Origin: Gammaproteobacteria bacterium | GTDB lineage: Bacteria > Pseudomonadota > Gammaproteobacteria > SZUA-152 | DNA: 37,979 nucleotides | Direction of reading: 5' to 3' | NCBI GenBank assembly: GCA_013151575.1 | Contig: JAADHZ010000060.1 | Location: forward strand, 1-37,979 | Shown: one piece after another, positions 19,081 to 27,725 of the stretch | How the letters are laid out: every line of letters begins with the position of its first letter | Numbering within the stretch: position 1 is the first letter of the stretch | The notes under the pieces: generated by a model | Database searches by the model: none | Told to the model about the DNA's origin: nothing | What the model saw: the letters and a program-made list of their open reading frames with translations, nothing else | Position numbers and translations under genes: made by a program

Positions 19081-20619
19081 ATGTTCACTAAACAAATCCA
19101 TCGAGATAACTTGCCTCCTGTGTTCAAACATCGGCGTGCCGGTGTACTGTTGCACCCCACCTCTTTGCCCGGCAAACCAGAACTGGGGGAATTGGGTGCT
19201 GATGCATACCGGTTTATCGAATGGATGCATCAGGCGGGGCTGACCGTTTGGCAGGTGTTGCCGCTGGGGCCCACGCAGGGTGATTTGTCTCCTTACATGA
19301 GCCCTTCCTCGCATGCCGGTAACACCCGGCTGATCAGCCTCGATATGCTGCGAGACTGGGGCTGGCTGGACCGGGATGTTGATACAGGCGCGGACGAACA
19401 GTATAGGCGTCATCGCCTGTTGCAAATGGCCCGGCAGGGATTCGAACTGCGGGCCAGTCAACAGGAACAGGCTGATTTTCACCAGTTTTGCGAGCGTTAC
19501 CACTATTGGTTAGAGGACTTCGCGATTTATCAAGCCCTGCGGCAAGTCCAAATGGGCAAGCCCTGGACACAGTGGCCTCCGGCGCTTCGTGATCGTGAGC
19601 CGCAGGCGATGTCCCGCGTCCATAAAAAATACACCACATACATCAAGCAGGCGCGTTTTGAACAGTTTGTGTTTTTTCGTCAATGGCTGGCGTTAAAAGC
19701 CTTTGCCAACGAGCGTGGTATTTTCATGTTCGGCGATATGCCGATTTTTGTCGCCCACGACAGCGCCGAAGTGTGGGCTAAGCCTGACTATTTTGATCTA
19801 ACGGAAACGGGTTGTCCGCGAACTGTGGCTGGGGTGCCTCCGGACTATTTTTCTGCCACTGGCCAGCGCTGGGGAAATCCTCATTATCGCTGGGAACGTA
19901 TGGCGGCGGACGGTTTTCAATGGTGGAAGCAACGACTGCAAACCGGTTTAGATTTGTATGACGTCGTGCGCATTGATCACTTTCGTGGTTTCGAGGCCTA
20001 CTGGGAAATCGACGCGAAGGAAGAGACCGCCATGATGGGCCATTGGGTTCCCGGTCCTGGCGCGGCCTTGTTCGACGCCTTACGTGAGGCCTTTCCGAAA
20101 CTGCCTCTGGTGGCGGAGGATCTCGGCATCATCACACCCGAAGTGGAAGCTTTGCGTGATCGATTTAGTTTTCCCGGCATGAAAATTCTACAGTTTGCTT
20201 TTGACGGCAGTTCCGATAACCCTTACTTGCCCGCCCATCATCCCACGAACGCCGTGGTATACACCGGAACGCATGACAACGACACTACGCTTGGCTGGTT
20301 TAATACGCTGGACGAGGGGGCACAACATCGGGTGAATACAGCACTCCAGGAGCAGGGAGGGGAGCCCATGCCCTGGCCGTTAATCGCAACGGCGCTGGCT
20401 TCTCCCTGCCAGCTAGCGATGATCCCTCTGCAAGATTTTTTGGCGCTGGGTAGTGATGCGCGCATGAACATTCCCGCGCAAAAAGAGAACAATTGGCGCT
20501 GGTGTTTTTCATGGGACCAACTACCCGAAGGTCTGAGCGAAAAAATCAATCAGCTGGTGCAGTTGCACGGAAGGGGACATGTGGATAAAAAAAGTGAAGT
20601 CGATAGCAATCCTTTTTAA
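19081..20619 (+). CDS. malQ: 4-alpha-glucanotransferase (amylomaltase, GH77)
   Basis: 'RRAGVLLHPTSLPG', 'FGDMPIFVAHDSAEVWAKPDYFDL', 'VAGVPPDYFSATGQRWGNPHYRW', 'VRIDHFRGFEAYWEI', 'LVAEDLGIITPEVEALRD', 'YTGTHDNDTTLGWF'. Confidence 0.96.
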   Translation: MFTKQIHRDNLPPVFKHRRAGVLLHPTSLPGKPELGELGADAYRFIEWMHQAGLTVWQVLPLGPTQGDLSPYMSPSSHAGNTRLISLDMLRDWGWLDRDVDTGADEQYRRHRLLQMARQGFELRASQQEQADFHQFCERYHYWLEDFAIYQALRQVQMGKPWTQWPPALRDREPQAMSRVHKKYTTYIKQARFEQFVFFRQWLALKAFANERGIFMFGDMPIFVAHDSAEVWAKPDYFDLTETGCPRTVAGVPPDYFSATGQRWGNPHYRWERMAADGFQWWKQRLQTGLDLYDVVRIDHFRGFEAYWEIDAKEETAMMGHWVPGPGAALFDALREAFPKLPLVAEDLGIITPEVEALRDRFSFPGMKILQFAFDGSSDNPYLPAHHPTNAVVYTGTHDNDTTLGWFNTLDEGAQHRVNTALQEQGGEPMPWPLIATALASPCQLAMIPLQDFLALGSDARMNIPAQKENNWRWCFSWDQLPEGLSEKINQLVQLHGRGHVDKKSEVDSNPF

Positions 20620-20916
20620 GGAAATACGGGCAAGATTTGCTGTGTATTGATCTCAAGCCCCGGCTAAAAAGCGCCATATTGTTGCGGGCAGTTTATTTAG
20701 TAGAATGGCAACAATACTAAGCCCCACCGCCTCATAAACAAACACAATTTTAGAGCACCAACTCCCACTAGAAGTTAGCAATGCATCCCAAACATCGTGT
20801 GGCGACCATCACATTATTTGGCCAAAAACGGTAGTAAGATCGATACTACCCCACAACACACATGCTTGTTTAACCGCAGTTATTAACACCAATCACCTAA
20901 GTGAGAACGCAATCAC

Positions 20917-22707
20917 ATGACAGTGCATCGCCTTGCAAGAATACGTCTCTTAATTTTTATTTTTTCAACTTCCATGCTCGTCGCATGCGGCGGTGGAAAA
21001 AGTGACTCGAATAATGGCAACGATAGTGGAAATGTTATTACTCGCTCTACCGTGAGCCAGGTCGCAACACCGATGGATGATGTGGAAGAGCAAGCCAATG
21101 GCAGCTTATCCGTCGCCAGTAGTGACCTCGAGTTGATCAATGATGGCGATGCTCAAACGGTGGGGGTGCGTTTCGTGGTTTCGGTGCCACAAAATGCCAC
21201 CATCACCAATGCCTATATCCAGTTCACAGTAGATGAAGTCACCACCACAGAGACCAACCTGCAAATTAACGGGGAAGCCAGCGCGGATGCTGCCGCTTTT
21301 GCCAGTACCACCAACAATGTTTCTGCCCGGCTAGCCACCTCGGCATCGGTCAACTGGAATCCGCCAGCCTGGAATACCGTCGGCAATGCAACCGTTGCCC
21401 AGCGCACCCCGGATCTGTCCGCGATTGTGCAGGAAATCGTTGACATTAGCGGCTGGAGCCAGAACAACCACATCGTATTAATGTTTACCGGGACAGGTAG
21501 GCGCACAGCTGTTTCCCGTGATAACTCTTTGATACAGGCTCCAGCCTTGCACGTGGAGTACGAGATCGAAGAGGGTGCGGGAGGAGGTGGAGGCGCGAAC
21601 AATGCCCCCAGCATTTCTGGCAGTCCAGCCAGTAATGTGGCGTTGGGTGGCTCGTATTCATTCACGCCGACCGTCGTTGACAGTGATCTGAATGACACCC
21701 TCATGTTCTCTATCAATAATCCACCCGACTGGGCAAACTTCGACGCCACGACAGGTATTCTGTCCGGAACGCCTGCTGTAGGTGATACAGGGACCACCAC
21801 CAGTAACATCATTATCAGCGTCAGCGATGGCACTGACTCTGCCGCACTGGCGGCATTCAGCATCACAGTCACCAACGACACCCCTCCCGTGGCTGTGGAT
21901 GATAACGTTGTTGGCACTGAAGACAACGTCAGCATCATTGCCGTACTGGCTAACGATACGGATGCCGAAAACGACACACTGAACATCCTCAGTGTTACCC
22001 AGCCAGTCAATGGTGGCGCGTCGATCTCTGGCCGCAATGTGACGTATTCACCTAATGCCAACTATTTTGGCACAGACACGTTCACCTATACTGCCGATGA
22101 TGGAATGGGGGGGAGCGATACCGCCACTGTCACCATCGTTGTAGAACCGGTGAACGATACACCGATAGCCCAACCTGACAGCGCAAACGTTACTCAGGGA
22201 AATACTGTCACCATTGCATTATTGGGTAATGACACAGGGCTGGGTGATGGGTCAATTGTAGTCAGCATTACTTCCGCCACGTCCTCCGGCATTCTGACCA
22301 ATAATAATGATGGCACCATCAGCTATACACCCAATACTAACTTCACAGGCACTGATAATTTCGTCTACCAAATTATTGATGCTGACGGTCAGACATCGAC
22401 GGCAAACGGGACTATTACTGTCGAAGCAAGTGGTGGATCCACTGGTACCGCAATACTGTCATGGTTGATGCCAAGTACAAGGGAAGATGCCAGTTCTATT
22501 TCCCCAAGTGAGATTGCTGGTTATCGGATTTACCATGGAACCAACGCTGGAAATTTGACTTTGATAGATACGGTGACGGATTCCTCTGTTACAGAATATA
22601 CGGTGGGTTCCCTCGCCACTGGTATTCATTACTTTTCAGTGACGACTTATGACGTGGATGGCAGCGAAAGTGATTATTCAAATATTGGGGAAAAATTTAT
22701 TAACTAA
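20917..22707 (+). CDS. Secreted lipoprotein with N-terminal beta-sandwich module, putative Ig (He_PIG-type), two cadherin-like/Ig-like repeats and C-terminal fibronectin type III
   Basis: Lipobox 'MLVACGGG'; 'NNAPSISGSPASNVALGGSYSFTPTVVDSD...'; repeats 'PPVAVDDNVVGTEDN...NGGASISGRNVTYSPNANYFGTDTFTYTADDG' and 'PIAQPDSANVTQGN...GTISYTPNTNFTGTDNFVYQIIDADG'; FnIII 'AGYRIYHGTNAGNLTLIDTVTDSSVTEYTVGSLATGIHYFSVTTYDVDGSES'. Confidence 0.85.
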   Translation: MTVHRLARIRLLIFIFSTSMLVACGGGKSDSNNGNDSGNVITRSTVSQVATPMDDVEEQANGSLSVASSDLELINDGDAQTVGVRFVVSVPQNATITNAYIQFTVDEVTTTETNLQINGEASADAAAFASTTNNVSARLATSASVNWNPPAWNTVGNATVAQRTPDLSAIVQEIVDISGWSQNNHIVLMFTGTGRRTAVSRDNSLIQAPALHVEYEIEEGAGGGGGANNAPSISGSPASNVALGGSYSFTPTVVDSDLNDTLMFSINNPPDWANFDATTGILSGTPAVGDTGTTTSNIIISVSDGTDSAALAAFSITVTNDTPPVAVDDNVVGTEDNVSIIAVLANDTDAENDTLNILSVTQPVNGGASISGRNVTYSPNANYFGTDTFTYTADDGMGGSDTATVTIVVEPVNDTPIAQPDSANVTQGNTVTIALLGNDTGLGDGSIVVSITSATSSGILTNNNDGTISYTPNTNFTGTDNFVYQIIDADGQTSTANGTITVEASGGSTGTAILSWLMPSTREDASSISPSEIAGYRIYHGTNAGNLTLIDTVTDSSVTEYTVGSLATGIHYFSVTTYDVDGSESDYSNIGEKFIN

Positions 22708-22712
22708 ATATC

Positions 22713-22732
22713 TTGTCATTTAAAAATGACAA
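22713..22732. repeat. Perfect 9-bp inverted repeat TTGTCATTT-AA-AAATGACAA
   Basis: Located 6 nt after the stop codon of the 20917-22707 gene; could be a weak terminator or mRNA 3' hairpin. Confidence 0.6.
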
Positions 22733-22786
22733 TTCACGCATTAATTAGCAGTTAATATTTATCTTACAGTAAAGGTTGTTCATGCA

Positions 22787-24565
22787 ATGTCATACGCTAT
22801 CTGTGTTCCATCCATTCAATGCGCACCCAAATTTTCAAGTGTATTTGGACTGAAAATTATAAGGGGTCTCCCACGAAAAACTATTTTCATTGCACAATTT
22901 TTTTTGTTATTGCTCTTGACGATAGGGTCGGCTATTGCGGCGTATGCTCCTCCTATAGGGATACCAGCACCAGGTTTTGGCATTGATGAAGTCCCCCCGC
23001 CAAGGCCATCGTCTTGGGATGCAGAAATACCAGGGTACTATTACATTGATCAGGCAAATGGAAGTGCATCACAAGTTTATGGTACTCCTGCATCGCCACG
23101 GAGATATCTTCCAGATCCAATCACCGCGGGATCTTACATTGAACTTCATGGAAGCTATAACAATACTCGCGGCGGAGTAACCTGGATCAATGGTAATGGA
23201 AATAATGATCCTTGGGTTGCAAATGTGTCAGGACCAGTATGGGTCGTTGGTGAAAGTATGGCTAATGCCCCTGTATTCACAAGAAGAACTGTAGTGATAG
23301 GCAGCTATGTTTACATAGACACTATAAAAGTTGAAAGTGGTGGAAAATTACAGATAGGCTCCTCTTCCGCAGGGCGACATGCTAATCATATGATGGTAAG
23401 AAATAGCGACTTAACAGGGACGGTAGATGATAGAAGTACCCTTTTAACCGCCGCAGGGCGGGATGACGGTGGCTCTATTGTGAACAACATCATATTTTAT
23501 AATAACAAAGTACACGACACAGGAAATGTCAATGATATAACCGCTGATATAGATGCTCATGGAATAGCGGTTGGGGGCGCATATCACGTTTGGATACTCA
23601 ATAATGAGGTTTATAATACTATAGGAACAGGTATTTATTTTAATGGTAAGGCACAAGCTCCAATAAATACCCATCATCTTTATGCAGGTTCCAACCTCGT
23701 TTACAACGTACGCCAAGCGGGCATTGGGGTTAAATGGGCTAGCGATATCATTATTTCTCAAAACAAAATACATGATGTCATTGAGTCAAGAGGACTTTTC
23801 GAAATAAGTGCTTCTCCTAGCAAATGCATTGGATTCCAATATGGGCCACAACGGATTTGGATAATTTATAACGAAATTTCTAACTGTTCTTATGGTATAT
23901 ACGGAGGAAGCACAAGCAGTACTCGAGATTGGTATGTTTATGCAATTGGCAACATAATTTATGACATCCACGCTCCATCCAGCACTTCATACGACGGCAC
24001 AAATGCATGGTCAGAAGCGGGCATAATGATGCAGGGAGGTACCTACCGATATATTATTAACAATACGCTATATAATGTTGACGCAGGAATCAATGGCCCT
24101 TCCGTTGGAACCTCTTATTACCTGCATAATAATATCGTCAGTAATATTACTCAGCCGACGGGCAATCATATTTTTATAGACAATGGGCAGTCTGCTTCCC
24201 AATCTACCCTAAACAATTCGCTATTTTATAACCCAAATGATGGAGTTCGAATCAGATGGGGAAATACGACTAGTGATAACACCGCTGATTTTTTTGCCGC
24301 CACTGGGCAATGTGCAAAGTGTTATGAAACCGACCCACAACTCCTTTCAACGACGAAATACAGGCTGAAGCCATCGAGTAACAGTGACGCTATCGATAAC
24401 GGAGCGGTAAATGAGGTCTATGATACATTTGAAACACGTTATGGGTTGAATATAACAGTTGACTATTTAGGAAAAAATCGGCCTCAAGGGTTTGGCTGGG
24501 ACATCGGCGCACATGAAAATTTACCCTCCAGCCCGCCAAGAAAAACAACACTTAATGTTAGGTGA
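22787..24565 (+). CDS. Secreted right-handed parallel beta-helix protein with choice-of-anchor-Q-like C-terminus
   Basis: Hydrophobic export signal 'IFIAQFFLLLLLTIGSAIAAYA'; repeated N-N-x-I/V beta-helix rungs ('IIFYNNKVHD', 'VWILNNEVYNT', 'IIISQNKIHDV', 'WIIYNEISNCSYGIYGG', 'YIINNTLYNVDAGI'); C-terminal 'DYLGKNRPQGFGWDIGAHE'. Confidence 0.85.
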   Translation: MSYAICVPSIQCAPKFSSVFGLKIIRGLPRKTIFIAQFFLLLLLTIGSAIAAYAPPIGIPAPGFGIDEVPPPRPSSWDAEIPGYYYIDQANGSASQVYGTPASPRRYLPDPITAGSYIELHGSYNNTRGGVTWINGNGNNDPWVANVSGPVWVVGESMANAPVFTRRTVVIGSYVYIDTIKVESGGKLQIGSSSAGRHANHMMVRNSDLTGTVDDRSTLLTAAGRDDGGSIVNNIIFYNNKVHDTGNVNDITADIDAHGIAVGGAYHVWILNNEVYNTIGTGIYFNGKAQAPINTHHLYAGSNLVYNVRQAGIGVKWASDIIISQNKIHDVIESRGLFEISASPSKCIGFQYGPQRIWIIYNEISNCSYGIYGGSTSSTRDWYVYAIGNIIYDIHAPSSTSYDGTNAWSEAGIMMQGGTYRYIINNTLYNVDAGINGPSVGTSYYLHNNIVSNITQPTGNHIFIDNGQSASQSTLNNSLFYNPNDGVRIRWGNTTSDNTADFFAATGQCAKCYETDPQLLSTTKYRLKPSSNSDAIDNGAVNEVYDTFETRYGLNITVDYLGKNRPQGFGWDIGAHENLPSSPPRKTTLNVR

Positions 24566-24593
24566 CATAAAGATCGGTGAAAGGTGACGGAAA

Positions 24594-26108
24594 ATGAGGC
24601 TTTTCTTACGGCTGTCAGTATTGTTAATATTCTATTGTGCAAACTACGCCTCTGCAAAACAGATTTACATTGACAACAACCTTGCAAGCAAATGTCCCGC
24701 TAGCTATAACTTGGAATTACGTGACTGTTCATCAGGAACATCTGTGGCCTACAACAGACTTTCAGAAGGTTTAGGCAATCTTAATCCGGGTGACGAGCTT
24801 GTTTTGCGCGAAGGAACCTATGGTCAACTTTTGCTTGTAAACTCTGGGATACGTGAAAGTCCGATAACAATTAAGAGTTACGGCAATGAAGTCAGCAAAA
24901 TAATGAATATTAATCAGCCTGCAATTCTTATCGAGGGTCTATCAGACATCATCATTGATGGGCTGAGTTTTGAAAATATCGTCGGCTTTGGAAAAATTTA
25001 TGATTCAACCAGAATCACTATTAAAAATAATATTTTTGACACCGCGACAGCTAGCGGAACAACAGGCGGGTTGAAGTTTTCAAGAACCACATACAGCATA
25101 GTGACGGGCAATACATTTCGTGATGCTGCCGACACCATTGTGCTTCAAGATGCTTCTGATCAAAACCGAATTGAATCCAACGTTTTTATTGCTGCCAGCC
25201 ATAGCTTGTTAAGTATACGGTGCTCAAACCGCAATATTATTAGAGGCAATGTATTCGATAACCCCAATCAAAAATCCGTTGAAATTTACGATTGTGAAGG
25301 AACCAGCGACGGGCCAGTCAGATATGACGCCACAAAATATAATGTATTTGAGAAAAACCGTTTTGTGCGCACGAGAAGTTCCGACAGAAATCACCGCTAT
25401 AATGCGATACAGCATGGTGGCCAGCGCACTATTGTTCGACATAACATATTTACAAACAACTTGGGAGGTGGGGTAAATTACCAATATTACGATTTTGAAT
25501 CGCGTTACGTTTATGAAAATAAAATGTACAACAATACCTTTTATGCAAATAGCTGCGCTGCGATTATAGGTGATTCTACCGATGACCCCAGATTTTATGG
25601 TCATTTGGTAATAGGTAATTTGTTGTATTTAAATGCAGCCTGCGATCAAACGACAATACTGCAAACTAATATAGCTAATCCAGACACAGTAAAATTGACG
25701 GACAACATTATTGCCAACCAAGCCCCTGGCTTTATCGATGCGACATCTCAAAATTTTCGACTAAACTCATCCAGCCCTTACATTAACACAGGAGTTTTTA
25801 TTACTGAGGCCGTGAGTGCAGGCGTCGGCACTTCATTGCCGGTTACAAATGCCAGCTTTTTTACAGATGGGTTCGGTATCCTAGGTGAAACCGGAGACCT
25901 GATTCAGCTTGAGGGAGGGGCGGCCACAGCCAGGGTGATTTTTATTGACTATGTTAGCAATATGTTAACATTAGACCGTTCACTTACATGGATAAAAGGT
26001 CAGGGGGTTCATCTTAAGTATGTTGGTGACAGACCAGAGCCGGGGGCATTTGAATTTGAAGGCATAATGCCCGCACCACCATCCGCGACCATATTGCAGG
26101 TTAATTAG
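24594..26108 (+). CDS. Secreted right-handed parallel beta-helix / chondroitinase-B-like protein
   Basis: Signal peptide 'MRLFLRLSVLLIFYCANYASA'; 'LNPGDELVLREGTYGQLLLVNSGIRESPITIKSYG', rungs 'ITIKNNIFDTAT', 'SIVTGNTFRDAADTIVL', 'NRIESNVFIAAS', 'NIIRGNVFDNP', 'TIVRHNIFTNNLGGGVNY'; C-terminal 'RPEPGAFEFEG'. Confidence 0.85.
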   Translation: MRLFLRLSVLLIFYCANYASAKQIYIDNNLASKCPASYNLELRDCSSGTSVAYNRLSEGLGNLNPGDELVLREGTYGQLLLVNSGIRESPITIKSYGNEVSKIMNINQPAILIEGLSDIIIDGLSFENIVGFGKIYDSTRITIKNNIFDTATASGTTGGLKFSRTTYSIVTGNTFRDAADTIVLQDASDQNRIESNVFIAASHSLLSIRCSNRNIIRGNVFDNPNQKSVEIYDCEGTSDGPVRYDATKYNVFEKNRFVRTRSSDRNHRYNAIQHGGQRTIVRHNIFTNNLGGGVNYQYYDFESRYVYENKMYNNTFYANSCAAIIGDSTDDPRFYGHLVIGNLLYLNAACDQTTILQTNIANPDTVKLTDNIIANQAPGFIDATSQNFRLNSSSPYINTGVFITEAVSAGVGTSLPVTNASFFTDGFGILGETGDLIQLEGGAATARVIFIDYVSNMLTLDRSLTWIKGQGVHLKYVGDRPEPGAFEFEGIMPAPPSATILQVN

Positions 26109-26685
26109 CAGGACGCTAATTACGTCAAAAATCTCTCTAGACCATCGTGCAGGCTGCCTCGAAAAATATCAAAATGGAAGAGGGTTAAACGAATTCCGGA
26201 AATTCTCATCAAGATTACCATTGATGCTACATTGAACGCTGAGTTTGATGAATATTTGAGTTATTTATTGTTTCCATTCACTAGTCAAAACTATGCTCTT
26301 TAAGTGCAATGTTTTAGCATCTAAAAAACATTACGGAGTGATATAGCGTTCTGATGCTGAACGACTTTCAGTCCATAGTTGTTGAGCCCAGGCATGGAAA
26401 AACTGGCGACGGTAACAGCCGCAGCTCGTTAAAAAAAGCAGCGTTGTTTTATCTCGATGAGCGAAAAATAGTATTTTGGGTGCCCAGCAAGTATCGACCC
26501 GCGATACCGTTACCCCTTTCAAAAATATGCGGTGCGGATGTCTCGGCCAGTCTACTTTCCAAGGAACGGTGTATAACTCATCTCCATCGTAGCGGATAAA
26601 TCCACGATAATTTTGCTTTCGGCCCTGATATTCATTCTCATGAGCTGGCTGGTAGAGCGAGCCATAATGTGCCTGTTTTTTGTAC

Positions 26686-27288
26686 TCAGTGAGACTCGTC
26701 CCGATACACACCCAAGGCGCGCAATGTGACCTCGGCGGTGGCCCACAATTGTTGCTCGGACTTGATGATTTTCGACAGGGTATTTAGCCCGATCAACAAG
26801 TTCTGAATTGCGAACGCAAGTTCCCGGGTATTGTTCGAGGGAGGTAGCTCACCCATGTTTATACTGTGAATCAACAGATGTTCAAACCTTTCAATGTTAT
26901 GCTTTATCGTACCTTCCAGTGGCGGCCCCAAAATGTCATTGGTGCCCACTAACTCTGAGATACTGTTAACCACCAGACAACCACGATGTTTCGGGTCATT
27001 GGCGCGTGCACGACAGGCTTCTCTAAATACCTTGCATAAGAGTACAAGGGGCCGTTCTTTTGTTGCAAAATCGCCCAGCTCTTTGTCTGGGCTTTCCTGA
27101 AAATAACGATGTAAGGCCTCAATAAACAAGGCCTCTCGGCTTTCGAACGTGTTATAAAAACTAGAGCGGGTAATTCCTAGATTTTCTGAAATTGATTTCA
27201 CCGAGCAGGCCTCGAAGCCTACGCGCCAAATTTCGTTCATTACCCAATCTACAGCAGTATTTCGGTCAAATTGTCTGGCTCTTCCCAT
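26686..27288 (-). CDS. TetR/AcrR family transcriptional regulator
   Basis: N-terminal HTH 'AVDWVMNEIWRVGFEACSVKSISENLGITRSSFYNTFESREALFIEALHRYF'. Confidence 0.92.
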   Translation of the reverse strand: MGRARQFDRNTAVDWVMNEIWRVGFEACSVKSISENLGITRSSFYNTFESREALFIEALHRYFQESPDKELGDFATKERPLVLLCKVFREACRARANDPKHRGCLVVNSISELVGTNDILGPPLEGTIKHNIERFEHLLIHSINMGELPPSNNTRELAFAIQNLLIGLNTLSKIIKSEQQLWATAEVTLRALGVYRDESH

Positions 27289-27333
27289 AAGTCACCTCAA
27301 AAATAGTCACTACCAAAAGGGCGCTCTAAAAGG

Positions 27334-27353
27334 TTTGTACATCTATGTACAAA
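27334..27353. promoter_or_regulatory. Candidate TetR operator TTTGTACAT-CT-ATGTACAAA
   Basis: Perfect 9-bp inverted repeat with 2-nt spacer, 45 bp upstream of the TetR start codon in the divergent intergenic region. Confidence 0.7.
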
Positions 27354-27479
27354 TTAAACGGTCCTGAAAAATCAGTGTGCCACTGATGTACAGTGACACA
27401 TGAATGCATTTATTGTTGCAATGGTTATCGGCAAAACGTAAAAAAAATCGGGAATGCACCAGTAAATCCAAGGCGACAT

Positions 27480-27670
27480 TTGATTTGTTCAAAGCGAGAA
27501 ATTTTTGTCAGAGGTCAATATCAAGGCACGTTTGTTGGCGATGCAAATCATCAATCGATCACCAGATCGAATTTAAGGATATGGAGACGCTGGATAGATG
27601 GTGCCTGTCGAATGAGTATCAAGCTTTGAACCGCTTTGCGAAATTAGGCGGCCGATATAACGATCATTAA
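27480..27670 (+). pseudogene. Frameshifted DUF1330-like remnant
   Basis: One frame reads 'KREIFVRGQYQGTFVGDANHQ', the next frame 'IEFKDMETLDRWCLSNEYQALNRFAKLG', resembling the consecutive '..FLVRGG....EGD....VVIEFPSMEAxxxWYxSPEYQAL' DUF1330 pattern. Confidence 0.5.
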
Positions 27671-27712
27671 GGAATGGAACACAACAACTTAAGTTATTGT
27701 GTTCCATCCCTT
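27669..27712 (-). repeat. 44-nt near-perfect palindrome 3' of the fimX-like gene (possible terminator or 3'UTR hairpin)
   Basis: AAGGAATGGAACACAACAACTT|AAGTTATTGTGTTCCATCCCTT, 20/22 arm matches; in minus-strand RNA the two mismatches become G-U wobbles, giving full pairing. 14 nt beyond the fimX-like stop. Confidence 0.8.
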
Positions 27713-27725
27713 AGCATATTGCGAG

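Noticed and set aside
26331-26711. 126-aa minus-strand ORF after the TetR gene
   Set aside because: Overlaps the TetR 3' end, no recognisable domain or start context; may be decayed sequence but cannot be supported.
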